64,000 bases of DNA from Planctomycetota bacterium (lineage in GTDB: Bacteria; Planctomycetota; Phycisphaerae; Sedimentisphaerales; Anaerobacaceae). Within the stretch, counting starts at the first letter, position 1, and each line of letters starts with the position of its first letter. Location: contig JADFJC010000005.1 in assembly GCA_022566315.1 (NCBI GenBank), forward strand, positions 1-64,000. Direction: 5' to 3'. The notes beneath the pieces were generated by a model that did not search any database, was not told the DNA's origin, and worked only from the letters and a program-made list of their open reading frames with translations. A program made the translations under genes and the position numbers. Positions 1 through 8,813 of this stretch are shown piece by piece.

Positions 1-129
1 GAACGAAATACAATCTACGAAATATTACGTACGAAATTATCAAAGAATTATGCAAAACAAACCCAATCTTGTCCGCCGTAGGCGGATTGCAAGCTCAGTA
101 TGTACAAGGAATTATGAAATTTTTCTCTC

Positions 130-395
130 GCTGGCGGGGCAAAAAAACAAACCCAATACAAACCCAATCAAACCCAATCTCCGAAAGGCCAAAATGAACG
201 TAAACTTATATGTTATAGAGGATTACAGAAAAAACGACACTTTCGCAGTCCGAAAAAACAAACCCAATTCAAACCCAATCTCCGCAACGCCCAAAATGAA
301 CGTAAACTTATATGTTATAGAGGATTATGAAAATGAAACCGCTTTCAGGCTCCAAAAAAACAAACCCAATTCAAACCCAATTGGAAGCGTAGCTC
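130..395. repeat. Degenerate tandem repeat, unit about 108 bp, containing aaaaaacaaacccaattcaaacccaatc and atgaacgtaaacttatatgttatagaggatta
   Basis: The segment aaaatgaacgtaaacttatatgttatagaggatta occurs at ~190 and again at ~295; each copy is followed by an aaaaaacaaacccaat block. The 50..400 ORF translates these repeats (KNKPNSNPI) and is unlikely to be a gene. Confidence 0.8.
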
Positions 396-445
396 GATAA
401 TGATAAACTTTGTGCGTCATCGGCTGACGCCGATGAGAAAAGTAA

Positions 446-519
<74 letters not shown>

Positions 520-756
520 AAAACTCGTTATGGCCACTACCGATACTAAGTGCGTAACAAACAGCTTTTTTAACTTACTACTTTGACTGTTCTTGAATTA
601 TAGACAAGATTTTGGGCTTATCAAGGATAAAGAAGCCTAAATAATAGGTATAGATACTGCCTCGCTTTGAGGAGAGATTTTTATAGCTGTTCGGAGGATT
701 AACAACCTCGGTAAATGCCTAAAACGTCGGTTTTTTAGGCGAAATGTATACCGAAT

Positions 757-1200
757 TTATTTGGGGGTTATTTGTCGCTCTGTATTATTGGGGGCACCGG
801 CGGCTGGAACGGCATCTTCATCCAATAGTCGAAGAATGCATTTAAGGATATCTGACCTGCTGATAACGCCTACTACTTTGCCATTTGACGTAACCGGGAC
901 TCTTCTGATATTGTTGTCTCTCAAACAGTAGCAAACATCCAGCAAAAGTTCCTCCTCTTCGAAGTGAACAGCAGGTTGTGTCATAAAATCGTTTACTGTC
1001 CGGTCTTTTTCATCTTCATAAGTGTGGAATAATCTTAGCACATCTTGTTCTGAAATAATCCCCAATAGAGTCATATCATCTTCGACCACAGGGATGCCGG
1101 TGATGTTGTTTTTCGCCATAAGTCTTATGGCATCAACTACAGGGATGTCCTTTTTTATGCAAATTACGTTCTTGGTCATAATATCTTTTGCTTCAAGCAT
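757..1200 (-). CDS. Tandem CBS-domain protein
   Basis: Two CBS-like repeats (DIMTKNVICIKKDIPVVDAIRLMAKNNITGIPVVEDD...; DFMTQPAVHFEEEELLLDVCYCLRDNNIRRVPVTSNGKVVGVISRSDIL). Confidence 0.9.
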   Translation of the reverse strand: MLEAKDIMTKNVICIKKDIPVVDAIRLMAKNNITGIPVVEDDMTLLGIISEQDVLRLFHTYEDEKDRTVNDFMTQPAVHFEEEELLLDVCYCLRDNNIRRVPVTSNGKVVGVISRSDILKCILRLLDEDAVPAAGAPNNTERQITPK

Positions 1201-1304
1201 CGCACAGCCCTCTTTTCACCAATTTATTGTATTGATACAAAAACATTTTAAAGGAATTCTTCCACTGGGTAATATTTTAACTACAGCAATAAATTCATAA
1301 TTGA

Positions 1305-1664
1305 TTATCCGGCGATGGCCTTCCAACCCTGGTTTAATTCTTCCATTAGTTTGATTACGTCACGAATCATTTGAGGGTCACGTTTTACATTAGCCTGCGA
1401 CAGGCGATTACTCATAAAACAATAGAGCTTGCGAAGGTTGGCAGCTATTTCGCCGCCGGCGTCCGTATCCAGAATCGCATTGAGCTCATTGATTATGTCC
1501 TGAGCTTTGTTTATATAGTGGCCCTTTTTCTCGTGGTTGTTCGTTTCCAGCTCCATGACTGCCAATCTCATAAATTTGATTGCACCGTCGTATAGCATAA
1601 CAATGAGACGGCCTTTGCTTTGTGTTGTAACTGTATTGTCCTGGTATGTTGCGATTCCATTCAT
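1305..1664 (-). CDS. fliS: Flagellar export chaperone FliS
   Basis: MNGIATYQDNTVTTQSKGRLIVMLYDGAIKFMRLAVMELE... matches FliS. The ORF opens at 1733, but ATG at 1664 has an RBS-like ggagtgaaatt and upstream sequence is low-complexity repeat. Confidence 0.9.
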   Translation of the reverse strand: MNGIATYQDNTVTTQSKGRLIVMLYDGAIKFMRLAVMELETNNHEKKGHYINKAQDIINELNAILDTDAGGEIAANLRKLYCFMSNRLSQANVKRDPQMIRDVIKLMEELNQGWKAIAG

Positions 1665-1764
1665 AATTTCACTCCGTTGATTCTCGTATTGCGTATATCG
1701 TATTGCGTTTTTGTTTTGCGCGATACGCATCACGCACGACGAATTAGCTGGTATCTTAACTTAT

Positions 1765-1803
1765 GGGAAGATGGCTGAGGGTTTGCGCCCCAGTCATCTT
1801 CCC
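1765..1803 (-). terminator. Strong stem-loop between fliC and fliS
   Basis: Minus strand GGGAAGATGACTGGGG-cgcaaa-CCCTCAGCCATCTTCCC is a long near-perfect inverted repeat directly downstream of the flagellin stop; no clear long T-run. Confidence 0.65.
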
Positions 1804-1839
1804 TTATAGTGTCATTCAACGCTCGAATGCTGCCGCTTT

Positions 1840-2658
1840 TTATCTGAGCAGTTGCAGTGCCATCTGAGGCATTGCGTTGGCCTGTGCCAGCATTGAGATA
1901 CCGGCTTGTGCCAGCACCTGGTTTCTTGTCATCGCTGCCATTTCGGTAGCCACATCGACGTCCGAAACACGCGATTCGGCTGCCATCAGGTTCTCAGTCT
2001 GAATGTTAAGCACCGATATAGTACCTTCCAGACGGTTCATCTTGTAACCGAACTGGGCACGAGCGTTATCTTTGGTGTTGATTGCGCTGTCCAGTAATGT
2101 CAATGTCGCCTTGGCGCTGGTTACGTTGCCAATGGTCAGACCCGTGATATTAAGACCGCTCGATGCACTGGTCATATTGCTGCCGGTAAGGGTAATATAG
2201 TCGTTTGCAGCTTTACCAACCTGGATTGCCACGGAAGCGGAGTTGTCGAGCATCTTGATGCCGTTAAACTTGGTTGCTACGGCGACACGGTCGATTTCTT
2301 CGCGCATTTCTTTGAACTCGTTCTCCATAATTGTTCTCTGTGCAGAAGAGTACGAGCCTGTGGCCGCCTGCTCGGCCAACTGCTGCATACGCACTAATTT
2401 ATCATCGATTGTTGCCATAGCACCTTCCATTGTCTGTAGCATACTGATGCCATCCAGAGCATTACGGGCAGCCTGCTGGAAAACAGCGATGTCGGCTCGC
2501 ATCAATTCGCGAACAGCCAGGCCGGCTGCGTCGTCCTTTGCACTGTTGATGCGCAGGCCTGACGACAGCCTTTCGATCGATGTGGCCAGGGCGTCGTAGC
2601 TGTTTCCCAGGTGCCGCGCAGCGTTTACTGCCATAAGGTTGTTCTTAATTGCTAACAT
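1840..2658 (-). CDS. fliC: Flagellin
   Basis: Canonical D0/D1 N-terminus (INSAKDDAAGLAVRELMRADI...) and C-terminus (ESRVSDVDVATEMAAMTRNQVLAQAGISMLAQANAMPQMALQLLR); short variable centre. Confidence 0.97.
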   Translation of the reverse strand: MLAIKNNLMAVNAARHLGNSYDALATSIERLSSGLRINSAKDDAAGLAVRELMRADIAVFQQAARNALDGISMLQTMEGAMATIDDKLVRMQQLAEQAATGSYSSAQRTIMENEFKEMREEIDRVAVATKFNGIKMLDNSASVAIQVGKAANDYITLTGSNMTSASSGLNITGLTIGNVTSAKATLTLLDSAINTKDNARAQFGYKMNRLEGTISVLNIQTENLMAAESRVSDVDVATEMAAMTRNQVLAQAGISMLAQANAMPQMALQLLR

Positions 2659-2739
2659 ATTCTTGACTCCTTAATTTAATAAAGTACCGAACAAATTTTT
2701 CTTGGCCCTGTCAAAAGCCTCCAAATACTAATTAGCACG

Positions 2740-2755
2740 TGCAACAAGCACGCCG
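2740..2755 (-). promoter_or_regulatory. Candidate sigma-54 (-24/-12) promoter of fliC
   Basis: Minus strand CGGCGTGCTTGTTGCA against TGGCACGNNNNTTGCW: GG and GC at the required spacing; ~70 nt leader to the ATG. Confidence 0.55.
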
Positions 2756-3036
2756 GAAGAATTTGCTTCCAAAGGCCATTATCGACCAAAATAGAACAGA
2801 CTTGAGGGATTTTTTTGACGTAAGTACTCGCAAAATCGTTGGACCGGTAATTCGGATGAAATCGGGACTGATATAGCAGGCAGGCTGTTAAGAACGGCAA
2901 AAAAAGCGGAAAATTTTGTTAAATTATCGGACAATATGGTATAGTTCACTAATGTATGCAGAAACCAGAAGGAACAAGCTCAAAGAATCTTTTCTAAGGT
3001 CTATCGAGACCGTATATCGCAAATGGGAGACTCCCG

Positions 3037-5040
3037 TTGTTACCGAACAACGACAGAGAGAATGAAAACAATGCTCGGGCGTTCAGGAAAACCGACGGGG
3101 ACAGCATGGAAACTCTCTCCGGCATTTCTTTATCCGGATTGACCGTTGAGCAAGCTCTGGACCTCGCATTTTCCTACTACGATGCCGGACGTTTGTTGGA
3201 GGTTGAACAACTCTGCCGGCTGGTTCTTCAGAAGGTTCCCCGCCAAGTCGATGCGATGCAGTTGTTCGCCGCTCTTCTTAGTCAAAGAGGCCAATACACC
3301 GAAGCGGTACAGCTTCTGCGGGAGGCCATCAGGCAAGCACCCGGGTATGCCCACATCCATAACAACCTGGGAATAGCTCTGCATCAACTCCAAAAATCTC
3401 ACGAGGCTGTTTCGGAGTTCAACAAGGCGCTTCAACTTCGGCCGGATTTTGCAAAAGCGCACAATAACCTTGGTGTTGCGCTGATGACGCTGGGCCGTCT
3501 GGATAAGGCAGTAACCGCCTGCAGGCAGGCAATCCACCTGCAGGGTGATTTCAAGGAGGCATACAACAATCTCGGGCTGGCGCTGAAGAAAAAGGGAGAT
3601 TTGGGAAACGCGATGACATCATACGCGAAAGCGGTAAACCTTGACCCCGAATATGCCGAGGCCCTGAGCAATCTCGGTATGGTGCTGATTGCTCAAGGTA
3701 GATTTGAAGAGGCGGTTGGGAATCTGCAAAAGGCGGTAAGCCTGGTCCCGGATTCAGCCGAATTCCGCGATAATCTGGGTATTCTTTTTAACCGGCAGGG
3801 GCGCTTTGAAGAGGCTGTTAGTGTAAGCGAAAAGGCTATAACTATGCGTCCGTCCTGCGTGGAAGCCCACAACAATCTTGGTACAGCGTTGATGGAACTG
3901 GGTCGATTCTCTGAAGCAAACACCGCCTTTGAAAAGGCGATTGCTATTGACCCTGAATGTGCAGAGGCCCATCACAACCGCTCACTTGTCCTGTTGCTGA
4001 GGGCTCAATTCGAGCAGGGATGGGATGAATACGAATGGCGCTGGAGACATGCCGGCTTTTCCACACCTCTGCGTGGCTTCTGGCAGCAGTGGTGGAATGG
4101 TTCTGTGGAAGGTGTGGCAAAGCTGCTCGTATGGGGCGAGCAGGGCATCGGCGACGAAGTGCAGTTTTCAGGGCTTATCCGGCATATACTGTCACAGGGT
4201 ATTGAGGTGGTTGTCGAATGTGATAAGCGTTTAGTGCCGCTTCTTCAGAGGAGCTTTCCCGGGGTCATTGTTGTTAAACGGAGCGACCCTCCTGCGCCTT
4301 TGCTCAAAGAGGCGTCAATTACCCATCAGATTCCGATGGCCTCTATCCCCCGCGTGCTGGGATTGTCTCCGAATTCCATGGGCTTTCAGAATCCGTTTAT
4401 GGTCCCCGACGAGAAGCAGCGCGAGCGGTTTCGCAGCGAATACAAAGCCGATATAGAAATAGCGGATAGCGGACAGCGGATAGCGGATAGTAAAAGCCTA
4501 AACGCTAAACGCTATACGCTAAACGCTGGAAATCCTGTGCTGGTTGGGATAAGCTTCAGAAGCGGGAACAGCCAGGAAGGACAGAAAAGGTCTATTGGAT
4601 TAGAGCATTGGGGCCCTATATTGAAGGTCAAGGGAGCACGATTTGTGAATCTGCAATACGGCGAATGCTCGAGGCAGTTGCAGGCGGCCTATGAGCGTTT
4701 CGGTGTGGAGATTTTGAAAGATGAGAGGATTGACCCTCTCAGGGACTTAGAAAGTTTTGCCGCCCAGGTGGCAGCGATGGATGTGGTAATCTCTGTGGAC
4801 AATTCAACAGTTCACTTCGCCGGAGCTTTGGGCGTTGAGGTGTGGACTATGTTGCCTACTGTGCCGGACTGGAGGTGGGGCCTTGAAGGCGACAGGACTC
4901 AGTGGTATCCCACTATGCGCTTGTTTCGGCAGGCCGAGAGGGGAGAGTGGAAACCGGTTATTTCAAGGGTCGCCAGAGAGCTTACTTCGTCGATAAATCC
5001 GGATGAAAGTCGGCAATTCGGCATCGCCATAAAGACCTGA
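3037..5040 (+). CDS. TPR-repeat protein with C-terminal GT-B (ADP-heptose/OGT-like) domain
   Basis: Multiple TPR units (AEALSNLGMVLIAQGRFEEAVGNLQKAVSLVPD...) followed by WGEQGIGDEVQFSGLIRHIL...DVVISVDNSTVHFAGALGVEVWTMLP. Confidence 0.85.
   Translation: MLPNNDRENENNARAFRKTDGDSMETLSGISLSGLTVEQALDLAFSYYDAGRLLEVEQLCRLVLQKVPRQVDAMQLFAALLSQRGQYTEAVQLLREAIRQAPGYAHIHNNLGIALHQLQKSHEAVSEFNKALQLRPDFAKAHNNLGVALMTLGRLDKAVTACRQAIHLQGDFKEAYNNLGLALKKKGDLGNAMTSYAKAVNLDPEYAEALSNLGMVLIAQGRFEEAVGNLQKAVSLVPDSAEFRDNLGILFNRQGRFEEAVSVSEKAITMRPSCVEAHNNLGTALMELGRFSEANTAFEKAIAIDPECAEAHHNRSLVLLLRAQFEQGWDEYEWRWRHAGFSTPLRGFWQQWWNGSVEGVAKLLVWGEQGIGDEVQFSGLIRHILSQGIEVVVECDKRLVPLLQRSFPGVIVVKRSDPPAPLLKEASITHQIPMASIPRVLGLSPNSMGFQNPFMVPDEKQRERFRSEYKADIEIADSGQRIADSKSLNAKRYTLNAGNPVLVGISFRSGNSQEGQKRSIGLEHWGPILKVKGARFVNLQYGECSRQLQAAYERFGVEILKDERIDPLRDLESFAAQVAAMDVVISVDNSTVHFAGALGVEVWTMLPTVPDWRWGLEGDRTQWYPTMRLFRQAERGEWKPVISRVARELTSSINPDESRQFGIAIKT
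4459..4527 (+). repeat. Low-complexity repeat embedded in frame in the TPR/GT gene
   Basis: agcggatagcggacagcggatagcggatag followed by aacgctaaacgctatacgctaaacgct; translated as IADSGQRIADSKSLNAKRYTLNA. Confidence 0.8.
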
Positions 5041-5082
5041 GTCGGACATGTCGCAAGTGGGAGAGCAGAAAGGTCGAAGTGT

Positions 5083-5153
5083 AAACTCGATACTCCCCCT
5101 AAGGGGTCTCCGCAGAGCTCCGAGATTCTCGACGAGCATCCAGCATCAAGCAA
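5083..5153. repeat. Intergenic GATACTC/GATTCTCGACGAGCATC-type palindromic repeat
   Basis: ctcgatactccccctaaggggtctccgcagagctccgagattctcgacgagcatccagcatc; shares words with 6961-7045 and 61805-61900. Confidence 0.7.
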
Positions 5154-5161
5154 CTGTATAT

Positions 5162-6880
5162 TTATGCCAGCATATTTATGCCATCAGTAACGAGCGCCTC
5201 CTGTAATTCGGAAATGTTCTCGTAGCTATTATTGTTTATTAACCATTCGTTAATCCCCCTGGCATCGGGATTATTTCCATCCATATATGAATTTGTTGAG
5301 TCTTGTTGCTGGCCCCAGCCGTTGTGCAGCGATTGGTCTCTAAGAGCTTCATGTTCCGGCTGTTCGGCCTCGGAGAGCACAACTTCAAGCCGCTTTATCT
5401 GAATACCTGAATCCTGAAGACTTCGGATTATCTGCGGCAGTGCCTGCTGTATCTCTATTCTGGTTTGTGTCTTGCTGACTTCCAACAAGCCTATTATTTG
5501 GTTGTCCTGCTCCTGGAATTTTATGAGAACCTTTCCCAGTTCCGGTGGATTGAGGCGAACTGTAATCTGCTGGTCTTGCCCTTTTTGAGATAAAGAGCTG
5601 TGAATAGATTCAAGAATCTGTTTGCCAATATCTGCAGAGACACTGCCGGGCGAAGTCTGTCCCGGCAGATTGAAGCTCTTTGCGCCCTCTGCAGAGTTGG
5701 GGGATTGTTCTGTAACGGGAGTTTGTGGGTTGTTGTGAGAGAGTATTTGTTCGAGGTCTGAATTAGAACTGTCATTGGAGGTCGAACTGCTGCGGTTTTT
5801 TGTTTGGCCGGTGGATACCTGGACGGCTGTTATGTTCAACTCCTGGGCAGTAGGATTATCTGGGAGTTTGTTCCCGGCACGTAGGGACTCTTTGCCGCTG
5901 CCTCCTGATGATTCTGAGAGTATTTCGGGGGCGGCTGCTTTACTTTCAGATGGTTTATTGGCGAGGCGTGTAGATTTTTCCGGAGTAATGCCGACAGGCT
6001 GAGACTGGGGTTCGGTGAATTTGGTCTGAGCCGGTGGGAAGTTGGTATTCAAGGCCGGCGTTTTTTCATTGCCGGGGATGGCTGACTTATCTGTTGTAGC
6101 TGCTCCTTTGTTGGTAGTAGTTGTTTTGCTGTCGTTATCAACAAGGGCATCGGACATCAGTTCTTTGGTGTTTTCCCCATTGGTTGGGCCTTTTGTGGGT
6201 ACGACAGTGCTATTTGATATCGATATCTTATCAGTATTTTTGTCTTGTCCAGGCTGGGTATCGGCAGTACCCTCGGATGTGTTAGATAAAACGGTTTTGA
6301 GTCCATGTTGGCCCTTGGATGTCTCCGGTAAAACGGTTTTGAGTCCAAGCTGACCCTTATCAGTGGTTACGAGCAGTTTGATTTGGGCTGATTTGGCTGC
6401 TTGTCCCGTAACAGGAGGGGATTTGCCATCTTTCAGATCGGTGATCAATTGGGCAAATTGGCGCCCGGTTTTCGGCTCCATTTTTGTAGCGGCCTCTTTG
6501 ACGAGCGCCCCAGGTGTAATTGGGGCTTCTGGAGCCGAAGGGGATTGGGTAGGATTCGTCTTGGAAGGTATCGCAGAAGCCGGGTCTTGTTTTTCTGATT
6601 TTGTTCTATCCTGTGCTTTCTGGGTCGTTTTACTCATTACTGTTTCGCGAAGCCTATGGCGAAAATCTTGCGCAGGCTTGTTTACAGGCTCATTTCGGGC
6701 GATAAAAGGCGTATTATCGGTCGTTGTTGGTTCGAGAGTGTTAGGAGGCGGTGGGGTATCATCTGCCGCCGGGGATAACCGCGTGGCATTTGTGAATGTA
6801 TTAGGTTTGGGTGCAGGAGGGGCCGCGACGGCTGGTCCCGCGAACATCATATTATCGATTGTCAACAAGTTCGTATTCAT
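5162..6880 (-). CDS. fliK: Flagellar hook-length control protein FliK
   Basis: Long Pro/Thr/Ser/Lys-rich N-terminal region and Flg_hook-type C-terminal domain (ITVRLNPPELGKVLIKFQEQDNQIIGLLEVSKTQTRIEIQQALPQIIRSLQDSGIQIKRLEVVL). Confidence 0.88.
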   Translation of the reverse strand: MNTNLLTIDNMMFAGPAVAAPPAPKPNTFTNATRLSPAADDTPPPPNTLEPTTTDNTPFIARNEPVNKPAQDFRHRLRETVMSKTTQKAQDRTKSEKQDPASAIPSKTNPTQSPSAPEAPITPGALVKEAATKMEPKTGRQFAQLITDLKDGKSPPVTGQAAKSAQIKLLVTTDKGQLGLKTVLPETSKGQHGLKTVLSNTSEGTADTQPGQDKNTDKISISNSTVVPTKGPTNGENTKELMSDALVDNDSKTTTTNKGAATTDKSAIPGNEKTPALNTNFPPAQTKFTEPQSQPVGITPEKSTRLANKPSESKAAAPEILSESSGGSGKESLRAGNKLPDNPTAQELNITAVQVSTGQTKNRSSSTSNDSSNSDLEQILSHNNPQTPVTEQSPNSAEGAKSFNLPGQTSPGSVSADIGKQILESIHSSLSQKGQDQQITVRLNPPELGKVLIKFQEQDNQIIGLLEVSKTQTRIEIQQALPQIIRSLQDSGIQIKRLEVVLSEAEQPEHEALRDQSLHNGWGQQQDSTNSYMDGNNPDARGINEWLINNNSYENISELQEALVTDGINMLA

Positions 6881-6883
6881 ACA

Positions 6884-7100
6884 ACTAAAGTGCCTAAAGT
6901 GAGCTAAAGTGAGCTAAAGTTACAAAAAAGAATCCCGATATACATCGGGATCGAATAAGGAATGATGCTCGATGCTCGATGCTGGATGCTCGATACTCGT
7001 AAAAAGTTAGAATCGAGTATCGAGTATCGAGAATCGAGTTTCGATATTCCTTGCTGAATATTCATTATTCATCCCTTTTAACTTTAGGCACTCTAAATTT
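6884..7100. repeat. CTAAAGTG-bounded composite repeat with nested GATGCTCGA array
   Basis: Left end aactaaagtgcctaaagtgagctaaagtgagctaaagt; interior gatgctcgatgctcgatgctggatgctcgatactcg...atcgagtatcgagtatcgagaatcgag; right end aactttaggcactctaaa in inverted sense. Confidence 0.75.
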
Positions 7101-7106
7101 TATAGC

Positions 7107-7122
7107 AGCAACTGTTGTGCCA
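7107..7122 (-). promoter_or_regulatory. Candidate sigma-54 promoter for fliK
   Basis: Minus strand TGGCACAACAGTTGCT versus TGGCACGNNNNTTGCW: one mismatch, correct spacing, upstream of fliK. Confidence 0.7.
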
Positions 7123-7445
7123 GTATTTGTGGGGCGACTCCTGTCAAATGATAACACTTTGCTGATACTGAACTTATGAATACTAAAAGGACGGCGATTG
7201 TTCGATAATGCCTTGCTGTTAGCGGTATTCACGGAGAAATATTCTGGATATAGGAAGGAATTTCCGGTTTGGTTTAAGGGTTCGTTGAATGGCCTTGCCG
7301 GAAGTATGGGCATGTAAAAAAAGTACGCCATTGTATAAAATCCTGACATCACTGCTGCCGCCCAAATCAGCGATTATTAGGGCTTAGGGCGGTTTTTCAC
7401 ACAGCATAAGGGTTAATATGCTGAAAATGACCGGCTTTAAACGTT

Positions 7446-7461
7446 TGGCACGATTCTTGCT
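7446..7461 (+). promoter_or_regulatory. Sigma-54 promoter of the flgB operon
   Basis: TGGCACGATTCTTGCT is a full match to TGGCACGNNNNTTGCW; expected start ~12 nt downstream of the -12 GC, before the flgB ATG at 7535. Confidence 0.88.
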
Positions 7462-7534
7462 GATATATTTTGTCAGGCAGGGCTTGTGTATAAATCTTGC
7501 TTTGCAGGAAGCCATAGATATTGGGAAATTTCAG

Positions 7535-7900
7535 ATGTCCAAGACAAATAGCATAATAGCTCTTATCGAGGCAGGTATAAGAGCCGAAAGCCTTCGCCAG
7601 AAAGCGATCGCCAATAATATTGCCAATCTTGAAACTCCGGGATACCGCAGGATTGATGTCAAGTTTGAAGAGTTACTTGCCAAATCCCTGGATTCATCCG
7701 GGTCAGTTGACCTTAGTAAACTTGAGCCGCAGATTTATAGGCCCAAACAGACACCGGTAAAGTCAAACGGCAACGACGTTAGCTTGGAAAACGAAGTGGG
7801 TGCTATGATTAAAAATAGTCTTCGCTTCACGACATATATTCGGCTGCTCAACAAGAAGTACAGGGGGATTGAATTGGCAATAAATGTAGGCGCAAGGTAG
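7535..7900 (+). CDS. flgB: Flagellar basal-body rod protein FlgB
   Basis: IIALIEAGIRAESLRQKAIANNIANLETPGYRRIDVKFEELL. The provided ORF starts at 7418, but the sigma-54 site lies inside that extension, so ATG 7535 is preferred. Confidence 0.93.
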   Translation: MSKTNSIIALIEAGIRAESLRQKAIANNIANLETPGYRRIDVKFEELLAKSLDSSGSVDLSKLEPQIYRPKQTPVKSNGNDVSLENEVGAMIKNSLRFTTYIRLLNKKYRGIELAINVGAR

Positions 7901-7974
7901 TAATCCATTGTTGGTTACTGTGTTTTGTAATGAGTCGGGACAAGGCCCGGCAGCGAAAGAGAAAGGAACAGCAA

Positions 7975-8376
7975 ATGAAAGTTGACAATTTCTTCAGCCC
8001 TATAGATATAGCAATTTCGGGTTTGCGAGCACAGGGCAAACAGATGGAAGTGATTTCGTCGAATGTTGCCAATGCCCGCACAAGCGATGCCGGTAATGGT
8101 GAGCCTTATCGCAGGCTCGAAGCGATGTTCAAATCAGATGGCGATTTGGGCGGTGTTGAGCTGGGCGAAATTCTTCCGGATATGGGCGATTTTCTTAGGG
8201 TTTACGACCCCGGCAGCCCTCGGGCGGATGAGCAGGGATACGTTTCAATGCCCAATATAAATTTGCCGCTTGAGATGATGAATCTGAATATTGCAACACG
8301 GATGTATCAAGCCAATGTAGCGGTCTTGAAGCGTTACCAGCGAATGGTGGAAACCTCGCTCGAATTACTTCGATAA
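7975..8376 (+). CDS. flgC: Flagellar basal-body rod protein FlgC
   Basis: FFSPIDIAISGLRAQGKQMEVISSNVANARTSD...NIATRMYQANVAVLKRYQRMVETSLELLR; ATG 7975 follows aaaggaacagcaa. Confidence 0.93.
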   Translation: MKVDNFFSPIDIAISGLRAQGKQMEVISSNVANARTSDAGNGEPYRRLEAMFKSDGDLGGVELGEILPDMGDFLRVYDPGSPRADEQGYVSMPNINLPLEMMNLNIATRMYQANVAVLKRYQRMVETSLELLR

Positions 8377-8391
8377 GTTAGGGAATAGGCT

Positions 8392-8745
8392 ATGGTTAAT
8401 TTGAATGCAAATGTAAGTGGTGTCCCAAACTCGATGAAGGGAATTTGGGAACGCCATTCGGTACAGCCCAGGACCAATCCCAATTCCACCGGGATGCCGA
8501 AAGTGGATAGTTCCGAGGACAAGAAGCCGGACTTTGCTAATGCCGTGAAGAGCTACATATCCAAGGTTAGTGACCTTCAACAGTCCTCAAATGTATCCAT
8601 AAAGGATTTGTTATCGGGTAAGAACGCTGATATCACCTCAGTGATATCAGCGGTGGCTAAAGCTGATATAAGTTTCAAGCTTCTTGTGGGCGTTAGGAAT
8701 AAGCTGATTGAAGCGTATAAGCAAACCATGAATATGCCAATGTAA
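8392..8745 (+). CDS. fliE: Flagellar hook-basal body protein FliE
   Basis: C-terminus DITSVISAVAKADISFKLLVGVRNKLIEAYKQTMNMPM matches FliE; position between flgC and fliF. Confidence 0.92.
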   Translation: MVNLNANVSGVPNSMKGIWERHSVQPRTNPNSTGMPKVDSSEDKKPDFANAVKSYISKVSDLQQSSNVSIKDLLSGKNADITSVISAVAKADISFKLLVGVRNKLIEAYKQTMNMPM

Positions 8746-8813
8746 CTGGTGAGTAGTGAGTAGCCAATTAACCACTCACCAATTACCACTCACCAAATTA
8801 ACAAAAGGGCTTA

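Noticed and set aside
50-400. 116-aa ORF (MQNKPNLV...NKPNSNPI)
   Set aside because: Translation of a tandem DNA repeat; no protein-like features beyond the repeat.
690-745. Possible terminator GCCTAAAAcgtcggttTTTTAGGC downstream of the CBS gene
   Set aside because: Short AT-rich stem without a convincing T-tract; insufficient support to list.
6247-6350. Internal duplication in FliK (GLKTVLPETSKGQHGLKTVLSNTSEG)
   Set aside because: Short tandem duplication in a disordered region, common in FliK; not of special interest.
7418-7534. 39-aa N-terminal extension of the flgB ORF
   Set aside because: Contains the perfect sigma-54 -24/-12 site, so it is upstream of the likely transcription start.
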